From Jejubacter sp036620675 (GTDB lineage Bacteria; Pseudomonadota; Gammaproteobacteria; Enterobacterales; Enterobacteriaceae), in NCBI GenBank assembly GCA_036620675.1, contig JAZHEE010000022.1: a stretch of 64,000 nucleotides of DNA; one strand, written 5' to 3'. Numbering within the stretch: the first letter of the stretch is position 1; each line of letters begins with the position of its first letter. Of the stretch, positions 25,617-33,176 are shown in pieces. The notes under the pieces were generated by a model. It saw nothing but the letters and a program-made list of their open reading frames with translations. It was not told the origin of the DNA and did not search any database. Made by a program: the position numbers and the translations under genes.

Positions 25617-27320
25617 TTATGCTAACTTTTGTTTGGCTATATAATGAGAGAAATAAGATTTTTTTAACTTAGAAATCTCACAAAAATTCAACCCAGCAAT
25701 AGAATTAAAATGATCATCCACGGTGAAACAGAAAATCCGGGAGCCTCCGGGCTGATACCACTTTGCTGCCTGTTTATATGGCCATGGAAGTTCACAGCCC
25801 AGCTCACATAATTTTTTATTTAACACCTGCCAGTCATCTTCAAAACAACCACCAGAAAAAACACGTGTAATATCCTCATCATTTACCGAATAATAATTAG
25901 GCGACACACAGACATTATCACTATCGTAAAAATAAACATTAAAGAAATGCACAATTAGCTTACATGCATATTCTGGGTATGATTGAGGTATCGATAACAC
26001 CCCCAGAAAATACTTACATTGGGGATAATTTATAACAAAGCTAAAAATACCTTTCCATAACGCATCAAGCGTTCCAGTTCTTTGATATTTATTTTGTATA
26101 AATCCCCTACCAATCTCAATACACTCATTTATTTTTGGAATAAACTCTTGCTGATAGTTAAAAATGCTATTGCTATATAATCCCTCAATTCCTTTCCTTT
26201 CAATTTGTACACCTGCAGGCATTAGTCGGTAGGCCCCCACGATCTCAAGTTCATCAGGGTCCCAAAGTATGATATGATAATATTCATTATCGTAAATATC
26301 ATTGTCACGTCGATTCCTTGTCCCGGCGCCAATGGAGCGGTAAGTCAACTCCCGAAGGCGGCCAAGTTCTGCAATAACAGGTGAATATCCACCCTTTTGA
26401 TACTGATAAAGAAAAAGAATCTTTCCATCATTCAATACTCTTAACTTCTTACCCTCATTAAGTTCTTTGAATAATTTAACGCGATCTTCAGGAAGAGCAA
26501 CGGGAGGTAGTTCAGGGAGAATCGTTTTCTTCCCCTCTCCGATTCTTAAAACATGCTCCCTGATATTATCAGAAATCCAATCAATATTTTTCTTATCATT
26601 ATAAACGGATGATAAATCTATTTGCTTCCCTATTTTAAGATGTATCTTTTTATCTTTATGACGAAGTAATTCACGCATGAACATAATGTTAGAAAGCTGT
26701 CGCCAGACAGTAGCCACCAAATAATATAGCAGTGAATTTCTTCCCGAGATATAAACCGGAACTAATGAAGCATTAGCCCTGACCGCAAACTGAATAAATC
26801 CGGTATACCACTGAGACTCTTTAATTCCTGTTAATGTTGCTTTAGCCAGACGACCTGATGGACAAATAATAAGCACACCGCCATTCTTCAAATGTTCATT
26901 GATCTCTTTAAACTGTTTTTTAGCGAACTTACCATGCATATTTTGAATGCCGATAGAGTTGCCTTCAATCGCTGGAAACATGATCTGAAGCAGGTGATTA
27001 GCGATGATTTTTATATCTTTTCTTACTACCGAGACAGTACTGACCAGAGCAAGCCCATCAACCAGTGAGGGGTGGTTTGATACGATAACAACAGGCCCTG
27101 TTGCCGGAATGTTATCATAATCATAGCAGTTAACATTTATCTGCAAATTTAGTTTTTTTGCAGCGGCATATACATATTCTAAGCCCCACCTGTCATTGAT
27201 ATCATTTAAAAATGGAGAAAAAAGTTTTTCGCCTAAAGCCCATTTAAATAATTTTTTTTGAATCAATGGTACCTGGCGCTCAGGGAAAAATTCATTAATA
27301 AGACGGTCAATAATATCCAT
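25617..27320 (-). CDS. Bifunctional acyltransferase, OlsF-like (PlsC domain fused to OlsB/GNAT-type domain)
   Basis: 567 residues. The N-terminal half (about 60-240) is a PlsC-type glycerolipid acyltransferase: NHPSLVD at 82-88 fits the catalytic NHx4D motif, CPSGRLA at 153-159 replaces the usual FPEG block, and VPVYISG at 187-193 is block IV. The C-terminal half (about 290-560) resembles the OlsB/hemolysin-type GNAT domain: LRELTYR, VGAYRLMPAG (362-370) and IEIGRGFI at 401-408, then LWKGI. This order matches OlsF of Serratia, which makes ornithine lipids in two steps. Substrate is inferred. It is AT-rich and 70 bases upstream of the exporter genes on the same strand. Confidence 0.82.
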   Translation of the reverse strand: MDIIDRLINEFFPERQVPLIQKKLFKWALGEKLFSPFLNDINDRWGLEYVYAAAKKLNLQINVNCYDYDNIPATGPVVIVSNHPSLVDGLALVSTVSVVRKDIKIIANHLLQIMFPAIEGNSIGIQNMHGKFAKKQFKEINEHLKNGGVLIICPSGRLAKATLTGIKESQWYTGFIQFAVRANASLVPVYISGRNSLLYYLVATVWRQLSNIMFMRELLRHKDKKIHLKIGKQIDLSSVYNDKKNIDWISDNIREHVLRIGEGKKTILPELPPVALPEDRVKLFKELNEGKKLRVLNDGKILFLYQYQKGGYSPVIAELGRLRELTYRSIGAGTRNRRDNDIYDNEYYHIILWDPDELEIVGAYRLMPAGVQIERKGIEGLYSNSIFNYQQEFIPKINECIEIGRGFIQNKYQRTGTLDALWKGIFSFVINYPQCKYFLGVLSIPQSYPEYACKLIVHFFNVYFYDSDNVCVSPNYYSVNDEDITRVFSGGCFEDDWQVLNKKLCELGCELPWPYKQAAKWYQPGGSRIFCFTVDDHFNSIAGLNFCEISKLKKSYFSHYIAKQKLA

Positions 27321-27850
27321 AAATGAGCAAAACTCTCTTTAATAAAAAACGAAGAATTATTTTACATTCATAATTATGACGATTGCTGTGACAACTTTAA
27401 TATATAAAAACAATATATCGTTCAGAGGTTAGCACTTCACATAACGAGGAGCAACCTCATAAATCCAAGAACACCGCCCATCATAAAATATAAAAAACCA
27501 AAAAAAACATACAAAATGGAATAATAACCGTCAAAAAACCAGAATAAATAAAAAGGAAAGAAAGCCATTGATAAAAAAAACGCTAAAAATCAATAAGTGA
27601 TTAATCAGGTGTGATGATAATCAATAGCAGTTATCATATTGATATCGTCTGTTTTATAAAAATAATAAAGCAGTTTATTTTTTCAACCCCTATACAGTAC
27701 AGGGACATAATTCAGACAAAAGGAAATTCATTTGATACGGTGTTATAAACCGAAGAATAACAGCTATATGACAGAAGCTGCGGTAAGATTATGGATGATA
27801 ACGCTGGGATTTAGAAATTTACAGTGAAATATATCTCAGCGCCGCTATCA
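27321..27850. other. AT-rich intergenic stretch between the OlsF-like gene and phoU
   Basis: Some 530 bases without a recognisable gene. It carries the upstream region of the OlsF-like gene (see the PHO-box-like site). An inverted repeat TGATAA-N10-TTATCA lies near 27613-27634. A-tracts are frequent. No open frame above 60 codons was found here. It may hold promoters or a small RNA, but I cannot support either. Confidence 0.5.
27359..27394 (-). promoter_or_regulatory. PHO-box-like promoter upstream of the OlsF-like gene
   Basis: On the minus strand 27394-27376 reads TTGTCACAGCAATCGTCAT. It has two GTCA-containing half repeats like the PhoB box (CTGTCAT-N4-CTGTCAT), but with a spacer one base longer and a mismatch in each half. 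Eleven bases further is TAAAAT, a possible -10, at about the box-to-minus-10 distance found at pstS. The site is 56 bases upstream of the start codon. This is suggestive only. Confidence 0.4.
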
Positions 27851-27855
27851 GAAAA

Positions 27856-27889
27856 ATAATGATGCCATCATAATTCGGCGATGGCATCA
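27856..27889 (-). terminator. Terminator after phoU
   Basis: TGATGCCATC and GATGGCATCA form a perfect ten-pair stem (27860-27869 with 27880-27889). On the minus strand it is followed by TTATTTTT. It is placed just beyond the phoU stop codon, ending the pst-phoU transcript. Confidence 0.8.
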
Positions 27890-27904
27890 GTGAATTAGCC
27901 CGTG

Positions 27905-28630
27905 CTATTCCTTAGGATCGCTGCCAGCCAGCAGCTTATCCAGTTCATCGCCCCCCACGTGACGGAAGTCCTGGCCTTTAACGAAGTAGAAGATAAATTC
28001 GCAAATGTTCTGGCAGCGATCGCCAATTCGCTCAATGGAGCGGGCGCAGAACAGCGCAGTCAATACGCTCGGAATGGTGCGCGTGTCCTCCATCATATGG
28101 GTCATCAACTGGCGGACTATGCCTTCATACTCCTGATCGACCTTCTTATCTTCCCGGTAGATGCGTACCGCTTCATCGATATCCATGCGGGCGAAGGCAT
28201 CCAGCACATCATGCAGCATCTGCACCGTGTGGCGGCCCAGCGACTCCAGACTCACCAGCAGCGGCTGGTGCTGGCGAGAAAACTTCTCCAGCGCCGTACG
28301 GCAGATCTTATCCGCCACATCGCCTATGCGTTCCAGTTCGGAAATGGTTTTGATGATAGCCATCACCAGACGCAGGTCACTGGCTGTGGGCTGGCGCTTG
28401 GCGATAATGCGCACGCAGGCTTCGTCAATCTCCACCTCCATCATATTGACCTTTTTATCGCCTTCGATAACCCGCTGTGCCAGTTCGGCGTCCTGGTTAT
28501 GCATGGCGGTGATGGCGTCGGTCAGTTGCTGCTCCACCAGCCCGCCCATGGTCATAATCTGAGTACGAATATGTTCCAGTTCAGCGTTGAACTGGCCGGA
28601 AATGTGCTTATTAAGGTTGAGATTATCCAT
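27905..28630 (-). CDS. phoU: Phosphate-specific transport regulator PhoU
   Basis: PhoU links the Pst transporter to the PhoR/PhoB two-component system and keeps the Pho regulon off when phosphate is plentiful. The 241 residues form two similar three-helix bundles. The metal-binding acidic motifs are seen in DKKVNMMEVEIDE and SIERIGDRCQNI, with a matching ISELERIGDVADKI in the first half. It is 15 bases downstream of pstB. Confidence 0.98.
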   Translation of the reverse strand: MDNLNLNKHISGQFNAELEHIRTQIMTMGGLVEQQLTDAITAMHNQDAELAQRVIEGDKKVNMMEVEIDEACVRIIAKRQPTASDLRLVMAIIKTISELERIGDVADKICRTALEKFSRQHQPLLVSLESLGRHTVQMLHDVLDAFARMDIDEAVRIYREDKKVDQEYEGIVRQLMTHMMEDTRTIPSVLTALFCARSIERIGDRCQNICEFIFYFVKGQDFRHVGGDELDKLLAGSDPKE

Positions 28631-28645
28631 CTGTTTCTCCCACGG

Positions 28646-29419
28646 TCAGCCGTAACGCCCGGTAATGTAGTCTTCGGTCTGTTTCTTCTTCGGCGTGGTA
28701 AACAGAGAATCCGTGTCGCTGAATTCGATCAGCTCGCCGAGGTACATAAACGCAGTGTGATCCGAACAGCGCGCTGCCTGCTGCATATTATGGGTAACAA
28801 TCACCACGGTGTAGTCTTGCTTCAGTTCGGTAATAAGCTCCTCAATACGCCCGGTGGAGATGGGATCCAGCGCTGAGCATGGCTCATCCAACAGCAAAAC
28901 GTCGGGGCGAATCGCAATACCACGGGCGATACACAGACGCTGCTGCTGACCGCCAGACAGCGAATAACCGCTCTGATGGAGCTTATCCCTGGTTTCATTC
29001 CACAGCGCTGCTTTAGTCAGCGCCCACTGTACGCGTTCGTCCATATCGGCTCGCGACAGTTTTTCAAACAGGCGCACGCCGAAAGCGATGTTATCGTAAA
29101 TCGACATCGGGAATGGCGTGGGTTTCTGGAACACCATACCAACTTTCGCGCGTAGCAGGGCAATGTCCTGGCTCTGGGTCAGAATATTTTCGCCATCCAG
29201 TAAAATTTCACCTTCCGCGCGCTGTTCAGGGTAGAGTGCGAACATCTTGTTGAAGGTTCGCAGCAGCGTCGATTTCCCGCAGCCGGAAGGGCCAATAAAG
29301 GCCGTTACCTGATTTTTAGCGATATCCAGACTGATATCCTTCAGGGCATGGAATTTCCCGTACCAGAAGTTCAAATCACGAACCTGAATCTTACCCGGGG
29401 TGGTTTCAACCATACTCAT
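28646..29419 (-). CDS. pstB: Phosphate ABC transporter ATP-binding protein
   Basis: This is the ATPase of the PstSCAB high-affinity phosphate importer. The start MSMVETTPGKIQVRDLNFWYGKFHAL at 29419 matches E. coli, giving 257 residues; a longer frame to 29437 is not supported by homology. Walker A GPSGCGKST, the signature YSLSGGQQQRLCIAR, Walker B VLLLDEPCSALD and the H-loop VTHNMQQA are all present. Confidence 0.98.
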   Translation of the reverse strand: MSMVETTPGKIQVRDLNFWYGKFHALKDISLDIAKNQVTAFIGPSGCGKSTLLRTFNKMFALYPEQRAEGEILLDGENILTQSQDIALLRAKVGMVFQKPTPFPMSIYDNIAFGVRLFEKLSRADMDERVQWALTKAALWNETRDKLHQSGYSLSGGQQQRLCIARGIAIRPDVLLLDEPCSALDPISTGRIEELITELKQDYTVVIVTHNMQQAARCSDHTAFMYLGELIEFSDTDSLFTTPKKKQTEDYITGRYG

Positions 29420-29467
29420 TAGCTTCTCTTTCCTCATCCGGCGCCGCCAGCAGCCACGCCGTACTTA

Positions 29468-30358
29468 TTAACCGTGTTTACGTTTCGCAAACAGCACGCG
29501 CGCCACAATATTCAGCAACAGAACGCACAGTGTGATGATCAATACTCCGGCCCAGGCCAGTTCCTGCCATCCGGCGAAGGGACTCATGGCGAACTTAAAG
29601 ATAGTGACCGGCAGGTTGGCTATCGGCTGCATCATATCGGTGCTCCAGAACTGGTTGGAGAGCGAAGTAAACAGCAGTGGTGCCGTTTCACCTGCGATAC
29701 GTGCCACTGCCAGTAGCACACCGGTAATAATTCCGGATACGGACGCTTTCAGGGTAATAGCCGAAATCATCTTCCACTTCGGCGTACCAAGCGCATAAGC
29801 GGCCTCACGTAAACTGTCCGGTACCAGCTTGAGCATATTTTCCGTGGTGCGAATCACAATAGGCACCTGTAGCAGCGCCAGTGCTATCACCCCGGCCCAG
29901 CCAGAGAAGTGCTGCATCCGGGCCACCACGATGGTATAGACGAACAGACCAACCACGATGGAAGGAGCCGACAGCAGAATATCGTTGATAAAGCGAATCA
30001 CCTCTGCAAGCCACGACTTACGGCCATACTCAGCCAGATAGATGCCCGCCATAATACCCAGCGGCGTGCCGAAGACGGTGGCCCACACGATAAGCAACCC
30101 GCTGCCGACCAGGGCGTTCGCCAGACCGCCCCCTTCAGAGTTAGGCGGCGGCGTCATTTCAGTAAACAGCGACAGCGACATACCGTCGATGCCACGCGCC
30201 ACCGTAGCGAACAGAATCCAGATCAGCCAGAACAGGCCGAATGCCATCGTCGCCATCGACAGCGTCAGCGCGATACGGTTCTTCAGACGGCGTCTCGCCT
30301 GCATTTTGCGACGCGATTCCGCCAGGGTCGCCGCCGTTTGTAGTTCCATGGTAGCCAT
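29468..30358 (-). CDS. pstA: Phosphate ABC transporter permease PstA
   Basis: This is an inner-membrane subunit of 296 residues with about six helices. The binding-protein-dependent transport motif is visible as REAAYALGTPKWKMISAITLKASVSGIITG (EAA loop, which docks PstB). The start overlaps the stop of pstC, and pstB follows after a 48-base gap. Confidence 0.97.
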   Translation of the reverse strand: MATMELQTAATLAESRRKMQARRRLKNRIALTLSMATMAFGLFWLIWILFATVARGIDGMSLSLFTEMTPPPNSEGGGLANALVGSGLLIVWATVFGTPLGIMAGIYLAEYGRKSWLAEVIRFINDILLSAPSIVVGLFVYTIVVARMQHFSGWAGVIALALLQVPIVIRTTENMLKLVPDSLREAAYALGTPKWKMISAITLKASVSGIITGVLLAVARIAGETAPLLFTSLSNQFWSTDMMQPIANLPVTIFKFAMSPFAGWQELAWAGVLIITLCVLLLNIVARVLFAKRKHG

Positions 30359-31329
30359 TAGCGTGCCCCCTCATTCTTAGCCAGTCGGCGAATCATCAGC
30401 CTGGAGACAGCCAGCACGATAAAGGTAATCACAAACAGAATAAGCCCCAGCTCCATGAGTGCTGCGGTATGCAGACCGGATTCCGCTTCGGCGAACTCAT
30501 TCGCCAGCGCCGAAGTAATGCTGTTGCCTGGCATATAGAGTGAAGCGCTATCAAGCTGGTAGGTATTACCGATAATAAAGGTCACTGCCATGGTTTCGCC
30601 CAACGCGCGACCCAGCCCCAGCATCACGCCGCCAATCACCCCATTTTTGGTGAACGGTAGAACGATACGCCAGATAACTTCCCAGGTAGTGCAGCCGATA
30701 CCGTAGGCAGATTCCTTCATCATCACCGGCGTCTGCTCAAACACGTCGCGCATCACCGAAGCGATATAGGGGATGATCATAATGGCAAGAATAATGCCTG
30801 CCGCCAGGATCCCGATCCCGAAAGCCGGGCCAGAGAACAGCTCACCGACAATAGGGATCGATGACAGCACGTTGCCGACCGGCTCCTGAAAGTAAGTGGC
30901 GAACAGTGGAGCGAAGACAAATAACCCCCACATGCCGTAAACGATACTGGGAATCGCCGCCAGCAGTTCAATGGCGATACCCAGCGGACGTCGCAGCCAG
31001 CCGGGAGCCAGTTCAGTCAGAAACAGCGCAATACCAAAACTTACCGGCACAGCGATAATCAGCGCGATGGCCGACGTTACCAGAGTGCCATAAATCGGCA
31101 CCAGCGCACCGAAGGTATCGTTGGGCGCATCCCACTCTTTAGACCACAGGAAGCTGAAACCGAACTTTTCAATGCTCGGCCAGGAAGAGACTATCAGGGA
31201 GACGATAATTCCACCCAGCAGAAACAGGACAATCAGCGCAGCCAGTTTTACCAGCGCGCCGAACAGAATGTCGCCCTTTTTGCCAGGAGGTGTAAATGCA
31301 GGCCTGCTTGCTGCCATAAACTCACTCAA
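30358..31329 (-). CDS. pstC: Phosphate ABC transporter permease PstC
   Basis: This is the second permease subunit, 323 residues, with helices beginning at LVKLAALIVLFLLGGIIVSLIVSSW. The EAA-type coupling loop is KESAYGIGCTTWEVIWRIVLPFTKNGVIGGV. It is 44 bases downstream of pstS and overlaps pstA, so it belongs to the same transcript. Confidence 0.97.
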   Translation of the reverse strand: MSEFMAASRPAFTPPGKKGDILFGALVKLAALIVLFLLGGIIVSLIVSSWPSIEKFGFSFLWSKEWDAPNDTFGALVPIYGTLVTSAIALIIAVPVSFGIALFLTELAPGWLRRPLGIAIELLAAIPSIVYGMWGLFVFAPLFATYFQEPVGNVLSSIPIVGELFSGPAFGIGILAAGIILAIMIIPYIASVMRDVFEQTPVMMKESAYGIGCTTWEVIWRIVLPFTKNGVIGGVMLGLGRALGETMAVTFIIGNTYQLDSASLYMPGNSITSALANEFAEAESGLHTAALMELGLILFVITFIVLAVSRLMIRRLAKNEGAR

Positions 31330-31373
31330 CTTAATCAGTATTGAAGGCCGGCGACCCGGCCTTCTGGAAAGGC

Positions 31374-32417
31374 TTATTTATACAACGGGTTACCGCTGCT
31401 GTCCTTAACGCTGGTTTTCCACGCGGCGCGAATCTGTTCAACCACGCTTTCCGGCAGGGTGGCATAATCCAGCTTTTTAGCTTCATCGCCGCCATTTTTG
31501 TAGGCCCAGTCGAAGAACTTCAGTACTTCGGTGCCCTGCTCTGGCTTCTTCTGATCCTTATGTACCAGAATAAAGGTGGCGGAAGAGATCGGCCATGCTC
31601 CTTCAGCGCTTTGGTTGGTCAGATCCTGAGCAAAGGTTTTGCTCCAGTCCGCGCTTTCAGCAGCTTTAGAGAAGCTCTCTTCTGTCGGGCTGACCGGCTG
31701 TCCGCTGCCTGAAATCAGTCTGGTATAGGCCAGTTTGTTCTGCTTGGCGTAAGCATACTCAACAAAGCCGATAGCACCCGGCAGACGCTGAACAAAGGCG
31801 GCGATGCCATCGTTGCCTTTGCCGCCCAGCCCCGTCGGCCACTTCACGGTAGTCCCGGCGCCGACTTTCGACTTCCACTCTTCATTCACTTTAGACAGAT
31901 AACTGGTAAAGACATAGGAAGTGCCGGAACCGTCGGCGCGACGCACCACGGCAATGTTCTGCTCAGGCAGCTTAATCCCCGGGTTCAGTTTGGCAATCGC
32001 CGGATCATTCCACTTCTTAACTTTGCCCAGATAGATATCGCCCAGGGTTTTGCCATCCAGCGTCAGCTCGCCAGACTTAACGCCTGGCAGATTAACCGCC
32101 ATCACCACCCCGCCAATCACGGTCGGGAACTGGAACAGACCACCGTTTTGCAGCTTTTCATCGGAGAGAGGGGCGTCGGAAGCGCCGAAATCAACGGTAT
32201 GGGCGATGATCTGTTTTACACCGCCAGAGGAGCCAATCCCCTGATAGTTAACTTTATTTCCCGTAGATTTCTGATAGCTGTCGGCCCATTTGGCATACAC
32301 CGGAGCAGGAAAGGTGGCGCCCGCGCCAGTCAGGCTTGCCGCTGCAAAAGCGGAAAACGCGCTCAGAGAGAAGGTCGCGGCGACAACAGTAGCGACGGTG
32401 GTACGCATTACGTTCAT
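31374..32417 (-). CDS. pstS: Periplasmic phosphate-binding protein PstS
   Basis: PstS captures inorganic phosphate in the periplasm for PstCAB. From ATG at 32417 it has 347 residues with a clear signal peptide (MNVMRTTVATVVAATFSLSAFSAFA, cleavage before ASLTGAGA). Phosphate-ligand segments GAGATFPAPVYAKW, QGIGSSGGVKQI, GASDAPL and RRADGSGTSYVFT are conserved. The next eight in-frame codons upstream are not used in E. coli. Two Pho boxes lie upstream. Confidence 0.98.
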   Translation of the reverse strand: MNVMRTTVATVVAATFSLSAFSAFAAASLTGAGATFPAPVYAKWADSYQKSTGNKVNYQGIGSSGGVKQIIAHTVDFGASDAPLSDEKLQNGGLFQFPTVIGGVVMAVNLPGVKSGELTLDGKTLGDIYLGKVKKWNDPAIAKLNPGIKLPEQNIAVVRRADGSGTSYVFTSYLSKVNEEWKSKVGAGTTVKWPTGLGGKGNDGIAAFVQRLPGAIGFVEYAYAKQNKLAYTRLISGSGQPVSPTEESFSKAAESADWSKTFAQDLTNQSAEGAWPISSATFILVHKDQKKPEQGTEVLKFFDWAYKNGGDEAKKLDYATLPESVVEQIRAAWKTSVKDSSGNPLYK

Positions 32418-32509
32418 AGTGTCTCCTGCAGGGGTCATCATTTGCTGTGTAAGAAGCCTGTGCTCATTGCCTCATCGTCCACGCCAGGCTCTCATGTGAC
32501 TGCATGGAC

Positions 32510-32565
32510 AAAATAGGACAGTTTGGTGACAGCAACATGTACTAATTATGACAGTTTTATGACAA
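32510..32565 (-). promoter_or_regulatory. pstS promoter with tandem Pho boxes
   Basis: The minus strand of 32565-32548 is TTGTCATAAAACTGTCAT, one base off the PhoB consensus. A second, weaker box (AGTACATGTTGCTGTCAC, 32543-32526) follows at a 22-base period, then the -10 TATTTT at 32515-32510. The layout is the same as at E. coli pstS, so phosphate starvation control through PhoB is well supported. Confidence 0.9.
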
Positions 32566-32678
32566 CAGGCAGGCTGGAGTGGGTGAGACAGGCATAGATA
32601 ATTCCATAAAGTCTCCCTAAAAACGCCACAGTTTGAATTTATACTTTTCGTTATCCACAGAAAAAGAAGGGGTAACAG

Positions 32679-33131
32679 ATGGTTAAATCATTTCTCATCG
32701 GAGCCGGCATGCTCTGCCTGATGGTTCCACTTTACGCCAGTGCCGGAGACAACCTGCAATTCTCAGGGTTTTCATCCACCGGTGCGCGGCTGGTAACCTC
32801 CGACGGCAGCCCCGACATCAATGGCGTCATCCACTTAAATACTACCGATAACCCGAGCATAGAGTCATTAAAGCAGACCCAAAGCGATGTGGAGCAGCTG
32901 AAACGCGATCGGGATGAATTAAAGCGCCAGATAGAGGATACCGGTAAGCAATCAGGCGAGAATATGAAACGCCAGCTGGATGAGATGAAAAAAGAGACCA
33001 GCAACCTTAGCAAGAAAATAGACGATCTTTCCCGGGAAAACGACGCCTTAAAGCGCAATCAGGAGAGCAACGCGCGTGAAATAGGCTCGCTGAAACAGGA
33101 AATCAGTCAGTTGAGTAGCAAAATAAAGTAA
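32679..33131 (+). CDS. Small secreted coiled-coil protein, function unknown
   Basis: 150 residues. The N-terminus is a signal peptide (MVKSFLIGAGMLCLMVPLYASAG, cleavage near residue 22). About 40 residues of mixed composition follow. Residues 65-150 are a nearly continuous charged heptad-like coiled coil (KRDRDELKRQIEDTGKQ, LSKKIDDLSREN, ending LSSKIK). I do not recognise the family. AAGAAGGGG upstream is a good ribosome site and a terminator follows, so it is a real monocistronic gene. It sits between pstS and glmS, a junction occupied by unrelated genes in other enterics. Likely periplasmic. Confidence 0.8.
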   Translation: MVKSFLIGAGMLCLMVPLYASAGDNLQFSGFSSTGARLVTSDGSPDINGVIHLNTTDNPSIESLKQTQSDVEQLKRDRDELKRQIEDTGKQSGENMKRQLDEMKKETSNLSKKIDDLSRENDALKRNQESNAREIGSLKQEISQLSSKIK

Positions 33132-33161
33132 AAAAAACCCGCCAGTCGCGGCGGGTTTTTC
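33132..33161. terminator. Bidirectional terminator between the coiled-coil gene and glmS
   Basis: AAAAAAACCCGCC-AGTCGC-GGCGGGTTTTT has a GC stem flanked by A and T runs and serves the converging transcripts. Confidence 0.9.
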
Positions 33162-33176
33162 ATAGACGATAACCAA

